From the NCBI GenBank assembly GCA_934525595.1, contig CAKSZJ010000011.1:1-64000 (forward strand): a DNA stretch of 64,000 nucleotides, read 5' to 3'. A program made the position numbers and the translations under genes. The stretch is from an uncultured Chiayiivirga sp. GTDB lineage: Bacteria > Pseudomonadota > Gammaproteobacteria > Xanthomonadales > Xanthomonadaceae. The notes under the pieces were generated by a model that saw only the letters and a program-made list of their open reading frames with translations, did no database searches and was not told where the DNA came from. Within the stretch, counting starts at the first letter, position 1. Each line of letters starts with the position of its first letter. Shown here one piece after another: positions 18,275 through 28,664 of the stretch.

Positions 18275-20962
18275 GTGAATCCGTTTTCACTGCTGCGCAA
18301 ACCCGCCTGGGAGCACAAGGATGCCGCCCGCCGCGCCGCCGCGGTCGCAGGCGAGGAACACCCCGACCTCATCGCGCGCCTGCCCGACCTGGCGCGCACC
18401 GATCCCGACCCGGCCGTGCGCCTGGCGGCGGTGCGCCGCATCGACGACCTCAGCCTGCTGGGCGACCGCTCGCGCAACGATGATGCCGCGACGGTGCGCG
18501 AGGCCGCGCGGCAACGCTACATCCAGCGCCTGCTCGACGCGCGCGTGCCCGAGCCCGAGCGCGAGCGCGTGCTGGCGGTGGAGGAGGACGGCGAAATCCT
18601 CGCCACGCTGGCACAGCAGGCACCCGAGGCCACGCTGCGCCGGCTGGCTCTGGAGCGCGTGCAGCGGCCGGGTCTTCTGGCCGAACGCTGCGTCACCGAT
18701 CCCGACCCGATGCTGCGTCGCTGGCTGCTGGATCGGATCGAGGACATTCCCACGCTGGAGCGCATCGCCGAACGCGCCCGCAAGAGCGACAAGCTGCTTT
18801 CGCGCACCGCGCGCGAACGGGTGCAGGTCGCGCGCCTGGCGGCGGGCGATCCGGCCGCCACCGCCGAACGCGCCCTGGCGATCTGCGAGGAACTGGACAC
18901 GCTTCGCCGCAGCGTCGCCGCCGACGCCGCCGAACGTCGCGAAGTGCTTGCGGCCGAATGGGACACGCTGCGCCCGCGCCTGGACGAGGCCATGGAGCGT
19001 CGCGTCATGGGCTACTTCAGCGCACTCGATGCCGCGCTTGCGCCGCCCGCGCCGGAGCTGCCCTTGCCCGAACCCGCGCCGGAAGCCGCTGCGGAACCCC
19101 CGCCTGCGCCGCGCGAACCCGACACCGCGCTCGCCGCGCTGCTCGCGGAGCTGGAGGCGCGCGCCGCGCGCCTCGGGCCGCGCGATCTGGAGGCGCTGGA
19201 ACGGCGCTGGCTGGCGCGGCTGCGCCAGGTCGAACCGCTGCTGCCCGAAGAACACGCCCAGGCGGCCCGCTTCCGCGCCCAGGCCACGGTGCTGCACCAC
19301 CAGTTCGAGGAGAAGGCGCGCCGCCGCCAGGCCGCGCTCGACACCCTGCCCGAGCGTGTCGCGCAGCTCGAAGCCGCCGTCTCCGCCGGCCATCTGGCGG
19401 CGGCGCGCGAGCTGGAGCACGGCCTGCAGGCCGACACGCGCCTGCTGGGCGAGCAGGTCCCGCGCGCCTTGCGCCGACGCATTGGCGAGGCCGGGCGGGA
19501 ACTGGCCTCGCTGGGGCGCTGGCAGCACTGGTCCGACAACAAGGCGCGCCTGCGCCTGATCGAAGAGGCCGAGGCGGTGCCGGGTGCCGGACTGCATCCG
19601 GATGCGGTCGCGGCAAAGGTCAAGGAACTGCAGGCCGAATGGCAGCAGCTCGACGACGCCGGCGGGCGCGAGGCCGGCGCGCATCCGCTCACCGGGCGCT
19701 TTCGCGGTGCCTGCCATCGCGCCATTGCGCCGGCGCGGCCCTATTTCGAAAAACGCCGCGAGCTGCGCGGCGCGCGGCGCGAGGAGATCGAGGCCTTCCT
19801 GGCGGAGCTGGAGCCGCGCCTTGCCGACGAGCTTCCGATCCGCGACCTGCTGACCCTGCGTCGCCAGATCATCGACCAGCTGCGCCTGACCGACGAGCTG
19901 GAGTCGGGCGCGCGGCGCGAAGTCGGTCGCCGCCTGCGCGCGGCGATGGAGCGCGCCAGCGCCGGCATCGCCCGCTGCGAGGGCGAGGCCGAGGCGGCCA
20001 AGCGCAAGCTGCTGGCCAACCTGCGCCGCGACCTGATGCATGCCGAACTGGATGCGGCCCTGCCGCTCGCGCGCCAGGCCCAGGCGACGTGGAAAACCCT
20101 GCCGCGCGCCGCGCGCAAGGTGGACGATGCGCTCTGGAAGGAGCTGCGCGAGCTGGTCGACCCCTGGTTCACCCAGGCCGACACGCGCCAGCGGGACCAG
20201 CAGGCCGCGGAAGCCGCCAGCGCGGACGAGGCGCGCGCCATACTCGCCGAGCTGTCCGGCCTGGCGGATGCCGATGCGGCCACGCTCGCGCACGCCGATT
20301 CCCGGCTCGCGGCCCTGCAGGCGCGCTGGCGTGTGCTTGCCGATGCGCACGTCGAACCCCGGGAGCGCCCGCCGGCGAACGAGCGCCGGCCGGAGCGCGC
20401 GCCGCGCCGGCCGCCGTCGCGTCCGGCCCTGGATGAGCGCGCCTTCGATCGCGCCGTGGCGCGGGTTCGCGAGGCCACGGAGCGCGTGGCCCGGCAGCGC
20501 CGTGACGATGAGCTGCGCCTGCTGCTTCAGGCCGGAGAGCTGATCGATGCCGCCGAGGCGCTTGAGCATGGCGGGGTCGAATCGCAGCGCCAGGCGCTGC
20601 TGGCGCAGTTCGAGGCATTCGCGCTGCCGGGTGATGCGAAGGGGCTGCTGCACGCCCGGCTGCAGGCCGCGCTCGATCCCGCCGCTGCGGCGGGCGCGGA
20701 TGAGGCCGCCCGGGCACAGGCCGAAGAGCTCACCGTGCTGGCCGAGCTGGCGCTGGAGCGCGACTCGCCCGAGGGCGCACGCGAACTGCGCCGGCGCATC
20801 CAGATCGAGCGCCTTTCGCGCCACCTGGCCGGGCAGGAGACGGATGACGAACTGCGCAGCCTGCTGCTGCGCTACGTCGGTCTGGGGCGGGTGCCGCCCG
20901 ATTGCCGCGCCGGGCTGTCGGCGCGCTGGCGGGCCTTGCTCGGAGGCGATGCCCGCGGCTGA
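18275..20962 (+). CDS. DUF349 domain-containing helical repeat protein
   Basis: An 895-residue, almost entirely alpha-helical, Arg/Ala/Glu-rich cytoplasmic protein. GTG 18275 gives MNPFSLLRKPAWEHKD, the usual opening of this family in Lysobacterales; an in-frame GTG at 18236 is less likely. HEAT-like helices occupy about residues 10-220. DUF349 repeats follow, recognisable by W-Q-H-W-D/N patterns such as LGRWQHWSDNKARLRLI and the segment FRGACHRAIAPARPYFEKRR. Two Pro/Arg-rich linkers occur (around 250-285 and 700-720). Function is not established. It stands alone between divergent DUF2333 and argS. Confidence 0.82.
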   Translation: MNPFSLLRKPAWEHKDAARRAAAVAGEEHPDLIARLPDLARTDPDPAVRLAAVRRIDDLSLLGDRSRNDDAATVREAARQRYIQRLLDARVPEPERERVLAVEEDGEILATLAQQAPEATLRRLALERVQRPGLLAERCVTDPDPMLRRWLLDRIEDIPTLERIAERARKSDKLLSRTARERVQVARLAAGDPAATAERALAICEELDTLRRSVAADAAERREVLAAEWDTLRPRLDEAMERRVMGYFSALDAALAPPAPELPLPEPAPEAAAEPPPAPREPDTALAALLAELEARAARLGPRDLEALERRWLARLRQVEPLLPEEHAQAARFRAQATVLHHQFEEKARRRQAALDTLPERVAQLEAAVSAGHLAAARELEHGLQADTRLLGEQVPRALRRRIGEAGRELASLGRWQHWSDNKARLRLIEEAEAVPGAGLHPDAVAAKVKELQAEWQQLDDAGGREAGAHPLTGRFRGACHRAIAPARPYFEKRRELRGARREEIEAFLAELEPRLADELPIRDLLTLRRQIIDQLRLTDELESGARREVGRRLRAAMERASAGIARCEGEAEAAKRKLLANLRRDLMHAELDAALPLARQAQATWKTLPRAARKVDDALWKELRELVDPWFTQADTRQRDQQAAEAASADEARAILAELSGLADADAATLAHADSRLAALQARWRVLADAHVEPRERPPANERRPERAPRRPPSRPALDERAFDRAVARVREATERVARQRRDDELRLLLQAGELIDAAEALEHGGVESQRQALLAQFEAFALPGDAKGLLHARLQAALDPAAAAGADEAARAQAEELTVLAELALERDSPEGARELRRRIQIERLSRHLAGQETDDELRSLLLRYVGLGRVPPDCRAGLSARWRALLGGDARG

Positions 20963-21029
20963 CGGCGCGGCGCTCAGGAATCGGCCGGGCAATCGCAGTA
21001 AACTAACCGGCTTGCCAAGGAAAGCCCCG

Positions 21030-22810
<1,781 letters not shown>

Positions 22811-22811
<1 letters not shown>

Positions 22812-23431
22812 TGGCTGCCCGACGCAAATCCCAGGCCCGACGCGGCCGCGAGCGCCGTGTGCCGATCTGGGTCTGGCTCCTTGGCGGCATGCTGATCGGG
22901 CTGGGCCTGTCGGCGGCGCTGCTGATCTACGACCGCGACGGGCGCCTGCCCGGTCCGCAGCCCAACCCGGCGGCGCAGGCTCCGCGCGAGTCGGAGGCGC
23001 CGATCGCGCCGGCGCCCCGGGCCGAACCGGCTCCCCGGGTCGAGCCGGAAAAGCAGAAGCCGCGCTACGACTTCTACACCCTGCTGCGCGAGCGCGAGAC
23101 CCAGGTCTCGGACAAGGAACTGGCCGAAAAGGTGCGCGCCGAGACCACCCGGCCCGCCGCGCCCGAACCGGCCCAGCCGGCGTCCACGCGGGAGCGCTAC
23201 CTGCTGCAGGCCGGCGCCTTCCGCGACGTGCGCGACGCCGATGCGGTGAAGGCGCGCATCGCCCTTGCCGGGCTGCAGGCGAGGGTGGAAACGGCCAACG
23301 TCAACGGCGCGCCGGTGCACCGCGTGCGCCTGGGGCCTTACGCCACAGCGAGCGAGCTGGAAGCGGCCAAGCGCCAGCTCGCCGAAAACGGTGTGCCCGA
23401 CACCCTGGCAGTGCGCGAGTCGCTGGACTGA
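22811..23431 (+). CDS. SPOR-domain membrane protein (FtsN-like)
   Basis: A 206-residue protein with a basic cytoplasmic start (MAARRKSQARRGRERR), one membrane helix at about 18-41, a Pro/Ala/Glu-rich periplasmic linker and a C-terminal SPOR domain (about 127-202) beginning RYLLQAGAFRDVRDADAVKARI. SPOR domains bind glycan strands lacking stem peptides at division sites. The architecture matches FtsN, although sequence alone does not prove that role. It begins in a TGATG overlap with argS, a common pairing in gammaproteobacteria. Confidence 0.88.
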
Positions 23432-23439
23432 TTCCTTCG

Positions 23440-23462
23440 TCCCGGCGCACCGCGCGCCGGGA
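23440..23462 (+). terminator. Terminator-like hairpin after SPOR gene
   Basis: A 9-bp perfect stem (TCCCGGCGC at 23440-23448, complement at 23454-23462) with a five-base loop lies 8 bp after the stop of the SPOR gene. The downstream TGTCTTG is only moderately T-rich. Confidence 0.55.
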
Positions 23463-23608
23463 TGTCTTGCGCCGGGACAGCGCCATCCGGCCCTCATGGG
23501 CCATCTGAAGCCCTCCGTGAAAGACGGCCGCCAGGTCGCATCGGCGGCGCTCCGCGCCGCATTCCGGCGCGGGTGGCGACGGCTGGATACGCATTGCCCG
23601 GCGAGGCC

Positions 23609-23626
23609 CTGTCACGAGACTGTCAC
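23609..23626 (+). promoter_or_regulatory. PhoB box upstream of TonB-dependent receptor
   Basis: Two perfect TGTCAC hexamers start at 23610 and 23621, an 11-bp period, which is the hallmark of a Pho box (two TGTCA-type direct repeats read by PhoB). CATATC follows about 9 bp later at 23635 and could act as a -10 element, as in Pho promoters where the second repeat replaces the -35. The receptor ATG lies 103 bp downstream of the box. Confidence 0.7.
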
Positions 23627-23728
23627 GCCGGTTTCATATCGTGCGCGCCGCCAGCCCCGCCGGGCGGCGCGCAGCCCCTTGCTGTCGCACCGGCGCCGCC
23701 GGCACCCCCCTCCCCGTGCCGCAGCCCG

Positions 23729-26287
23729 ATGAAATCCTCCACACTCAGCCTTGCCGTCCTCGTTGCCCTTTCGTCCCTCACCGCGCGCGGGCAAGAGCCC
23801 GATCCCGCCGTCCCCGCGCCCGATCCCGCGGTCACCGAGCTGTCCGAAGTGGTGGTGGAACAGACCCACGTCGTGGAAGAAGGCGGGCAGTTCGACGCCG
23901 TGCAGCTGCGGCGCGAATCGGCGCAGCTGCTGGACGTGCTGTCCTCCGAGCAGATGTCGCGCAGCGGCGACTCGGATGCCGCCGTGGCGCTGCGCCGGGT
24001 CACCGGCCTGAGCCTGGTGGACGATCGCTTCATCTACGTGCGCGGCCTGGGCGAGCGCTATTCGGCCACCCTTCTCAACGGCGCGCAGATTCCCAGCCCC
24101 GACCCGACCCGGCGCGTGGTGCCGATGGACCTGTTTCCCACCGGCCTGCTGTCGGGTATCGAGGTCAACAAGAGCTACAACCCGGCGCTCCCGGGTGAAT
24201 TCGGCGGCGGTACGGTGGATCTGCGCACGCGCGGCATTCCGGCGGCGCGCCTGTTCAAGATCGATCTGGGCCTGGGCTTCGCCGATGGCACCACCGGCCA
24301 GGACGGCTGGCGATCGGCCAGCGGCGGGCGCGACTGGCTTGGTCGCGACGACGGCCTGCGTGCGCCGCCTGCCGGCGTGCTGCAGCGTCCGCTGCCGGCG
24401 CGCGGCTCGGAGGCATTGGCGGCGCTGGGTAGCGAGGTGATGGCCAAGCCGTTCGAGGTGTCGCGCAGGAGCATCGGCCCGGACGGCAACGCCGCGCTGA
24501 GCTTCGGCGACGTGTACGGCGACGACGACCTGCGCATGGGCTTCATCGGCGCCGCGCGCTGGTCGCAGAGCTGGGACCTGCGCGAGGAGAAGCGCGCCGA
24601 ATACGCCCGCCTTCGCGATGGCAGCCTGGTCGCCAGCGAAGACTATCGGCGCGAGCGTACCGAGCAGGGCGTGGAAAGCAGCCTGTTCCTCTCCGGTGGC
24701 GTCGGCATTGGCGAGAACCACCGCTTCGATGCCACCGTGATGCGTCTGGCCCAGAGCCTCCAGCAGGACCGGATCGACACCGGCCTGCGTGCGCTTGGCA
24801 CCGAGGAGCGTTCCACCCGCAGCGAGTGGGTGGAGAACGTGCTCACCAGCCGTCAGCTCGGAGGAGAGCACCGATTCGAGCGCGCCGGCGACGCGCAGGT
24901 GCGCTGGCAGGTGACCGACTCGGACGCCACCCGCGACCTGCCTTTCGCGCGCAGCTACCTCTACACCCGCAGTGCCGCCGGCGACTACCTCTACACCTCC
25001 AGCTTCCCGGCCCAGATGCGCTGGGAAATGATGCGCGACGACGCACGCGAAGCGCGCCTGGACGTTTCCCTTCCGCTCACCTTCGGCAGCTCGGGCGAGC
25101 TGGCCCTGTCGGCCGGCGGCAGCCGCTTGCGCCGCAACCGGGATTCGGAAATCTGGCGCATCAGCGTGCGCCACCTGGCAGCCCTGCCGACCGGCAGCAC
25201 CGGCATCGACGAAATCCTCTCGCCGGGCAGCATCGACGCCGGCCGGCTCGAGCTTCTTTCCGCCAGTCAGCCTACCGATTTCTATCAGGCGAACCAGTCG
25301 CTCGATGCCGCCTACGTGCGCGCCGACCTGCGCCTTGGCGCGTTCCGTGCCGACCTCGGCGTACGGCGCGAGAACAACGATCAGCGCGTGGTGACCCAGG
25401 ATCCGTTCCTGCCCGGCGCGGTGCCGACGACCGCACACCTGGAAGGCAGCGACACGCTGCCCTCGGCCACGTTCACCTGGGCGTACTCGGAGAACGCCCA
25501 GCTGCGTGCATCCTGGAACCGCAGCCTTTCGCGCCCGGAGTTCCGCGAGCTGTCGCGCGCGCCCTACACCGATCCGCTGCTGGACGTGACCGTGGTCGGC
25601 AATCCCGGCCTGGAGCAAACCGTCATCACCAGCCAGGACCTGCGCTGGGAGTACTACTTCACCGGCACCGACAGCCTCTCGGTGGCGCTGTTCCGCAAGG
25701 CGTTCGAGGCGCCCATCGAACTGGTCAGGACGCCTGCGTCGAGCGAGCTGCTGGAACTGCGCAACGCCGACACCGCCTATGTGCGCGGCATCGAGCTGGA
25801 GATCGGCAGCAACCTCGGCTACTTCGCCGATGCCGGCTGGGTGCCCGAAGCGGTGCGCAACGGCCTTCCCTGGTACGACCTGGCGGTGAGCCTCAACCAC
25901 GCGCGCATCGAGTCGGAAGTGGACCTGGGCGCCAGCGTCGGCATCCAGACCTCGGCCACCCGTCCGCTGCAGGGCCAGTCGCCCTACCTCACCAATCTCG
26001 CCCTCACCTGGTTCGATCCCGATGCCGTGCACGAGGCGACGCTGCTCTACAACGTGGGCGGCAAGCGCATCAGCAAGGTCGGCCTGCAGGGCCTGCCGGA
26101 CGAATACGAGCAGCCGTTCGGCCAGCTCGACTTCAGCTATTCGCGGCATATCTCCGAACGCTGGAAGCTGCGCCTGCGGCTGCGCAACCTGCTCGACCCG
26201 GCGGTGGAATACACCCAGGGCGACGCGCTGTCGCGGTACTACCGCAAGGGGCGCGAGGTGGCGGTGAATCTGGAGTGGAGCTACTGA
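23729..26287 (+). CDS. TonB-dependent outer-membrane receptor, predicted Pho-regulated
   Basis: An 852-residue outer-membrane transporter. A signal peptide (MKSSTLSLAVLVALSSLTARG) precedes the plug domain at about residues 60-165, with DAAVALRRVTGLSLVDDRFI and VRGLGERYSATLLNGAQIPS, the NTP-like DPTRRVVPMDLFP and the segment FGGGTVDLRTR. The rest is a beta-barrel rich in alternating strands that ends in a C-terminal tyrosine (VNLEWSY), as needed for barrel assembly. A PhoB-box-like repeat sits upstream and a secreted beta-helix protein gene follows, so it probably imports a phosphorus-containing nutrient under Pi limitation. The substrate is inference only. Confidence 0.93.
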   Translation: MKSSTLSLAVLVALSSLTARGQEPDPAVPAPDPAVTELSEVVVEQTHVVEEGGQFDAVQLRRESAQLLDVLSSEQMSRSGDSDAAVALRRVTGLSLVDDRFIYVRGLGERYSATLLNGAQIPSPDPTRRVVPMDLFPTGLLSGIEVNKSYNPALPGEFGGGTVDLRTRGIPAARLFKIDLGLGFADGTTGQDGWRSASGGRDWLGRDDGLRAPPAGVLQRPLPARGSEALAALGSEVMAKPFEVSRRSIGPDGNAALSFGDVYGDDDLRMGFIGAARWSQSWDLREEKRAEYARLRDGSLVASEDYRRERTEQGVESSLFLSGGVGIGENHRFDATVMRLAQSLQQDRIDTGLRALGTEERSTRSEWVENVLTSRQLGGEHRFERAGDAQVRWQVTDSDATRDLPFARSYLYTRSAAGDYLYTSSFPAQMRWEMMRDDAREARLDVSLPLTFGSSGELALSAGGSRLRRNRDSEIWRISVRHLAALPTGSTGIDEILSPGSIDAGRLELLSASQPTDFYQANQSLDAAYVRADLRLGAFRADLGVRRENNDQRVVTQDPFLPGAVPTTAHLEGSDTLPSATFTWAYSENAQLRASWNRSLSRPEFRELSRAPYTDPLLDVTVVGNPGLEQTVITSQDLRWEYYFTGTDSLSVALFRKAFEAPIELVRTPASSELLELRNADTAYVRGIELEIGSNLGYFADAGWVPEAVRNGLPWYDLAVSLNHARIESEVDLGASVGIQTSATRPLQGQSPYLTNLALTWFDPDAVHEATLLYNVGGKRISKVGLQGLPDEYEQPFGQLDFSYSRHISERWKLRLRLRNLLDPAVEYTQGDALSRYYRKGREVAVNLEWSY

Positions 26288-26315
26288 GTCCGAGCCTGGG
26301 CGGGCGTGGCCGCAG

Positions 26316-26670
26316 GGCTTCGTCCGCCTCGGCCGTCGTCGGGTTGCTTCTCTTGGCTTCGCCAAAGCGTTTCCATCGCGACCAGGGTCGTTCCTGAAAA
26401 ATGCGGCACCCCGCAACGTGCCGCGTTTCGCCCGTGCTCTTCCGGGTGCCCATGAACCGCGCCGAGTAGCGCAGGCGGCTGGCGGGAAAGGCGCGATTGT
26501 CCGAGGCCGCGGATGGCCGTGTTCGCACCGGCCGCCGGGTACCGGGCAACGCAGGGCACGACGCCTGCGCAGCAGGCGGCGCGCGGTGCCGGGGTGTCGT
26601 TCTCTTTGCCTGCCTTTTCCTGGACACGCAAGAGACATCAGGTCGGCCGCCGCCGAGGCGGACGAAAGCC
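26316..26670. repeat. 355-bp segment bounded by an 18/19-bp inverted repeat
   Basis: The left end GGCTTCGTCCGCCTCGGC (26316-26333) and the right end at 26652-26670, whose reverse complement is GGCTTTCGTCCGCCTCGGC, match at 18 of 19 positions with one extra T. The segment between has no coding capacity that I can support. Near the right arm the motif TCTCTTTGCCTGCC...CAAGAGACATCAGGTCGG resembles hairpin-forming intergenic repeats that I associate with xanthomonad genomes. Size and termini would suit a non-autonomous mobile or REP-like repeat. Copy number is unknown from this window. Confidence 0.45.
26403..26424 (+). terminator. Possible terminator after TonB receptor
   Basis: GCGGCAC (26403-26409) pairs with GTGCCGC (26418-26424) across an eight-base loop and is followed by GTTTCG. 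It lies 115 bp beyond the receptor stop. The stem is short and the U-tract weak. Confidence 0.35.
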
Positions 26671-26767
26671 TTCGAAAGCCGAACAATCAAAAGCGGAGGA
26701 CGCCGCCCCCGCCCGTGAAAACGCGACCACGCGCGCGTCCGGCGCCGTAGCAAAACCGACACATGTC

Positions 26768-26784
26768 TGTCGCATGGTCGTCAC
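26768..26784 (+). promoter_or_regulatory. Degenerate PhoB box upstream of the beta-helix protein gene
   Basis: TGTCGC at 26768-26773 and CGTCAC at 26779-26784 keep the 11-bp period and each match TGTCAC at five of six positions. TAACGT about 10 bp further could act as a -10 element. The start codon is at 26832. Alone this would be weak; its position between two clearer boxes in the same locus makes it credible. Confidence 0.45.
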
Positions 26785-26831
26785 GCCGGCCACCTAACGT
26801 GCCAGCTCCCTCCCAAACAGGATCGGCACCC

Positions 26832-28550
26832 ATGTCCTTCCCGCTTCGCAAGACCGCCCTCGCGCTGGCGCTGACCAGCGCATCATTCGCCTGTGCCGCG
26901 CAGGTGGCCATCAACGATGGCCTCGACGGCAACTGGTTCGCCCCCGGCGCGGGCGGGCGCGGGGTGTCGATCGATGCGATTGCCAATGACGACGGCAGCG
27001 CCCGCGTCTACGGCGTGATCTTCACCTACGATACGGCCGGCAAGCCGCTGTGGCTGACCCTGCTGGGCGACGTGCCCGCGGGCCAGAGCGTGGTCGATGG
27101 CGTGCCGGTGCACCGCTTCGACGGCGGCCGCTTCGACAGCGCCACCCCCGAGCCCACCAGCACCGTCGTCGGCGTCGCCTCGATCGACGTCGCCAGCTGC
27201 AGCTCGATCGGCCTGACCCTCGACATGAACGCCAATTCGGGCCTGCCCGATGCCACCCTCGACGTGGCTCCGGCGCAGGTCAACGTGGGTTATGCCGCCA
27301 ACCCGCTGTGCGCGGCGGCGCCGGTGCTCTCCGCATGCCCGGCCGGCACCACGGCGGACGGTGCGGACTGCCTCCTGCCCAACAGCATCACCGGCAACCT
27401 CTACCTTCCGGCCGGCAAGAAGTACCTGGTCCGCGGTGCGGTCATCGTCGAAGGCGGCGGCACGCTGACCATCGAACCGGGCGTCACCGTGCAGGGTCAC
27501 GCCGACGTTTCGATCGCCAACTTCATCGGCGTCAAGCAGGGCGGGCGCATCTATGCCGACGGCACGCCCACCCGTCCGATCGTGTTCACCGGTCCGACGC
27601 CGGAGATCGGCTCCTGGGGCGGCCTGCACATCGCCGGGCGTTCCACCTGCAACGACTATGTCTCCGCGGCCGAACCCTGCCGCTTCGAGGCCTATCCCGA
27701 CATGGCCTTCGGCGGCACCCAGCTCGATGACAGCTCGGGCGTGCTGCGCCATGTGCGCATCCAGTGGGCCGGCATCCCGATTCGCCCGAACGAGGAGCTG
27801 AACTCGCTGACCCTGCTGGGCGTGGGTTCGGGCACCGTGCTCGAATACGTGCAGGTGGACGGCGGCAAGGACGATGGTTTCGAGTTCTTCGGCGGCAGCG
27901 TCAACGGCAGCCACCTGGTGTGCTCGAACATGGGTGACGATTGCTTCGACTTCGATGACGGCTACCACGGCAAGCTGCAGTTCCTGCTCGCCTGGCAGGG
28001 CAACAACACCGACATCGGTTCCGACTCCAACGGCATCGAGTCGGACAACAGCAAGGATGCCCCGGATCTCCTGCCGCGCACCCAGCCGCAGATTTCCAAC
28101 ATCACCCTGATCGGCTCGTCGACCTTCCCCAACAAGCACGGGCTGCGCATCCGTCGCGGCAGCGGCGGGAACTACGCCAACCTGGTGGTGACCGGCTTCA
28201 CCGACCGCTGCCTGGCGCTGGATGATTCGGCGACCTTCGCGCTCGGCACCGCGGGTGCGCAGGGCACGGGGCTCTCGATGACGCACTCCTTCGTCGGCCA
28301 GTGCGACGGCGGCGCGTTTGACGACAACGCCTCCGATGCCTATCTGGTGAGCAGCTGGTTCAACGCCGGCGCCGGCAACCAGAGCGGCGACCCGAAGCTC
28401 GACGGCTTCCTGCCGGCCGCGGACTCTCCGCTGCTGCAGGGTGGCAAGTCTCCGGCCGATCCGTTCTTCCGCCCGGTGAACTATCGCGGCGCCTTCGCCG
28501 GCGCGCACGATGACTGGACCGCCGGCTGGACGGTGAACCTGCCGCGCTGA
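26832..28550 (+). CDS. Secreted right-handed beta-helix protein, partner of the TonB receptor
   Basis: A 572-residue exported protein (signal peptide MSFPLRKTALALALTSAS, then FACAAQ). Residues about 28-100 (GNWFAPGAGGRGVSIDAI, then TYDTAGKPLWLTLLGDV) match a small extracytoplasmic domain common in Lysobacterales proteins. The remainder looks like a parallel beta-helix: repeated G-hydrophobic rungs such as GGTLTIEPGVTVQGHADV and GSWGGLHIAGRS, and the motifs DDGFEFFGGSVNGSHLV and DDCFDFDDGYHGKLQF. Several aspartate clusters could bind calcium. It lies between a Pho-box TonB receptor and phoB with its own weak Pho box. Proteins of this type often accompany TonB receptors. Catalytic role unknown. 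ATG 26832 is chosen for the signal peptide. Confidence 0.8.
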   Translation: MSFPLRKTALALALTSASFACAAQVAINDGLDGNWFAPGAGGRGVSIDAIANDDGSARVYGVIFTYDTAGKPLWLTLLGDVPAGQSVVDGVPVHRFDGGRFDSATPEPTSTVVGVASIDVASCSSIGLTLDMNANSGLPDATLDVAPAQVNVGYAANPLCAAAPVLSACPAGTTADGADCLLPNSITGNLYLPAGKKYLVRGAVIVEGGGTLTIEPGVTVQGHADVSIANFIGVKQGGRIYADGTPTRPIVFTGPTPEIGSWGGLHIAGRSTCNDYVSAAEPCRFEAYPDMAFGGTQLDDSSGVLRHVRIQWAGIPIRPNEELNSLTLLGVGSGTVLEYVQVDGGKDDGFEFFGGSVNGSHLVCSNMGDDCFDFDDGYHGKLQFLLAWQGNNTDIGSDSNGIESDNSKDAPDLLPRTQPQISNITLIGSSTFPNKHGLRIRRGSGGNYANLVVTGFTDRCLALDDSATFALGTAGAQGTGLSMTHSFVGQCDGGAFDDNASDAYLVSSWFNAGAGNQSGDPKLDGFLPAADSPLLQGGKSPADPFFRPVNYRGAFAGAHDDWTAGWTVNLPR

Positions 28551-28566
28551 TCCGCAGCAGCGTCTC

Positions 28567-28596
28567 CCCGGGAGCGGCCGGCGTGCCGCTCCCGGG
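28567..28596 (+). terminator. Strong hairpin terminator after the beta-helix protein gene
   Basis: A perfect 12-bp stem (CCCGGGAGCGGC at 28567-28578, complement at 28585-28596) with a six-base loop lies 16 bp after the stop. The T-tract is short (ATGGTTGT). It insulates the following phoB promoter. Confidence 0.65.
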
Positions 28597-28601
28597 ATGG
28601 T

Positions 28602-28618
28602 TGTCACACGACTGTCAT
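28602..28618 (+). promoter_or_regulatory. PhoB box upstream of phoB (autoregulation)
   Basis: TGTCAC (28602-28607) and TGTCAT (28613-28618) form an 11-bp-period direct repeat. AATAAT at 28632-28637 is a fitting -10 about 13 bp downstream. phoB starts at 28665. The match to the E. coli-type Pho box is close, so positive autoregulation of phoBR is expected. Confidence 0.72.
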
Positions 28619-28664
28619 GGTGTTGCGGTGCAATAATCCTCCCGCCGACACGCCACCACCGGGC

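Larger units (their letters stand above)
23432..23728. other. Intergenic control region between SPOR gene and TonB receptor
   Basis: No gene was seen in this 297-bp gap. It holds a terminator hairpin near its left end and a PhoB-box-like direct repeat in the middle, both listed separately. The TonB receptor frame stays open upstream through the gap but the translated product is not protein-like. Confidence 0.6.
26288..26831. other. 544-bp intergenic region with hairpins, an inverted-repeat-flanked segment and a degenerate Pho box
   Basis: No gene is supported here on either strand. From left to right it contains the left arm of a long-distance inverted repeat, a GCGGCAC hairpin, the right arm of the repeat, and a degenerate PhoB box shortly before the next gene. 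Each is listed separately. Small arginine-rich reading frames across it are not protein-like. Confidence 0.6.
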
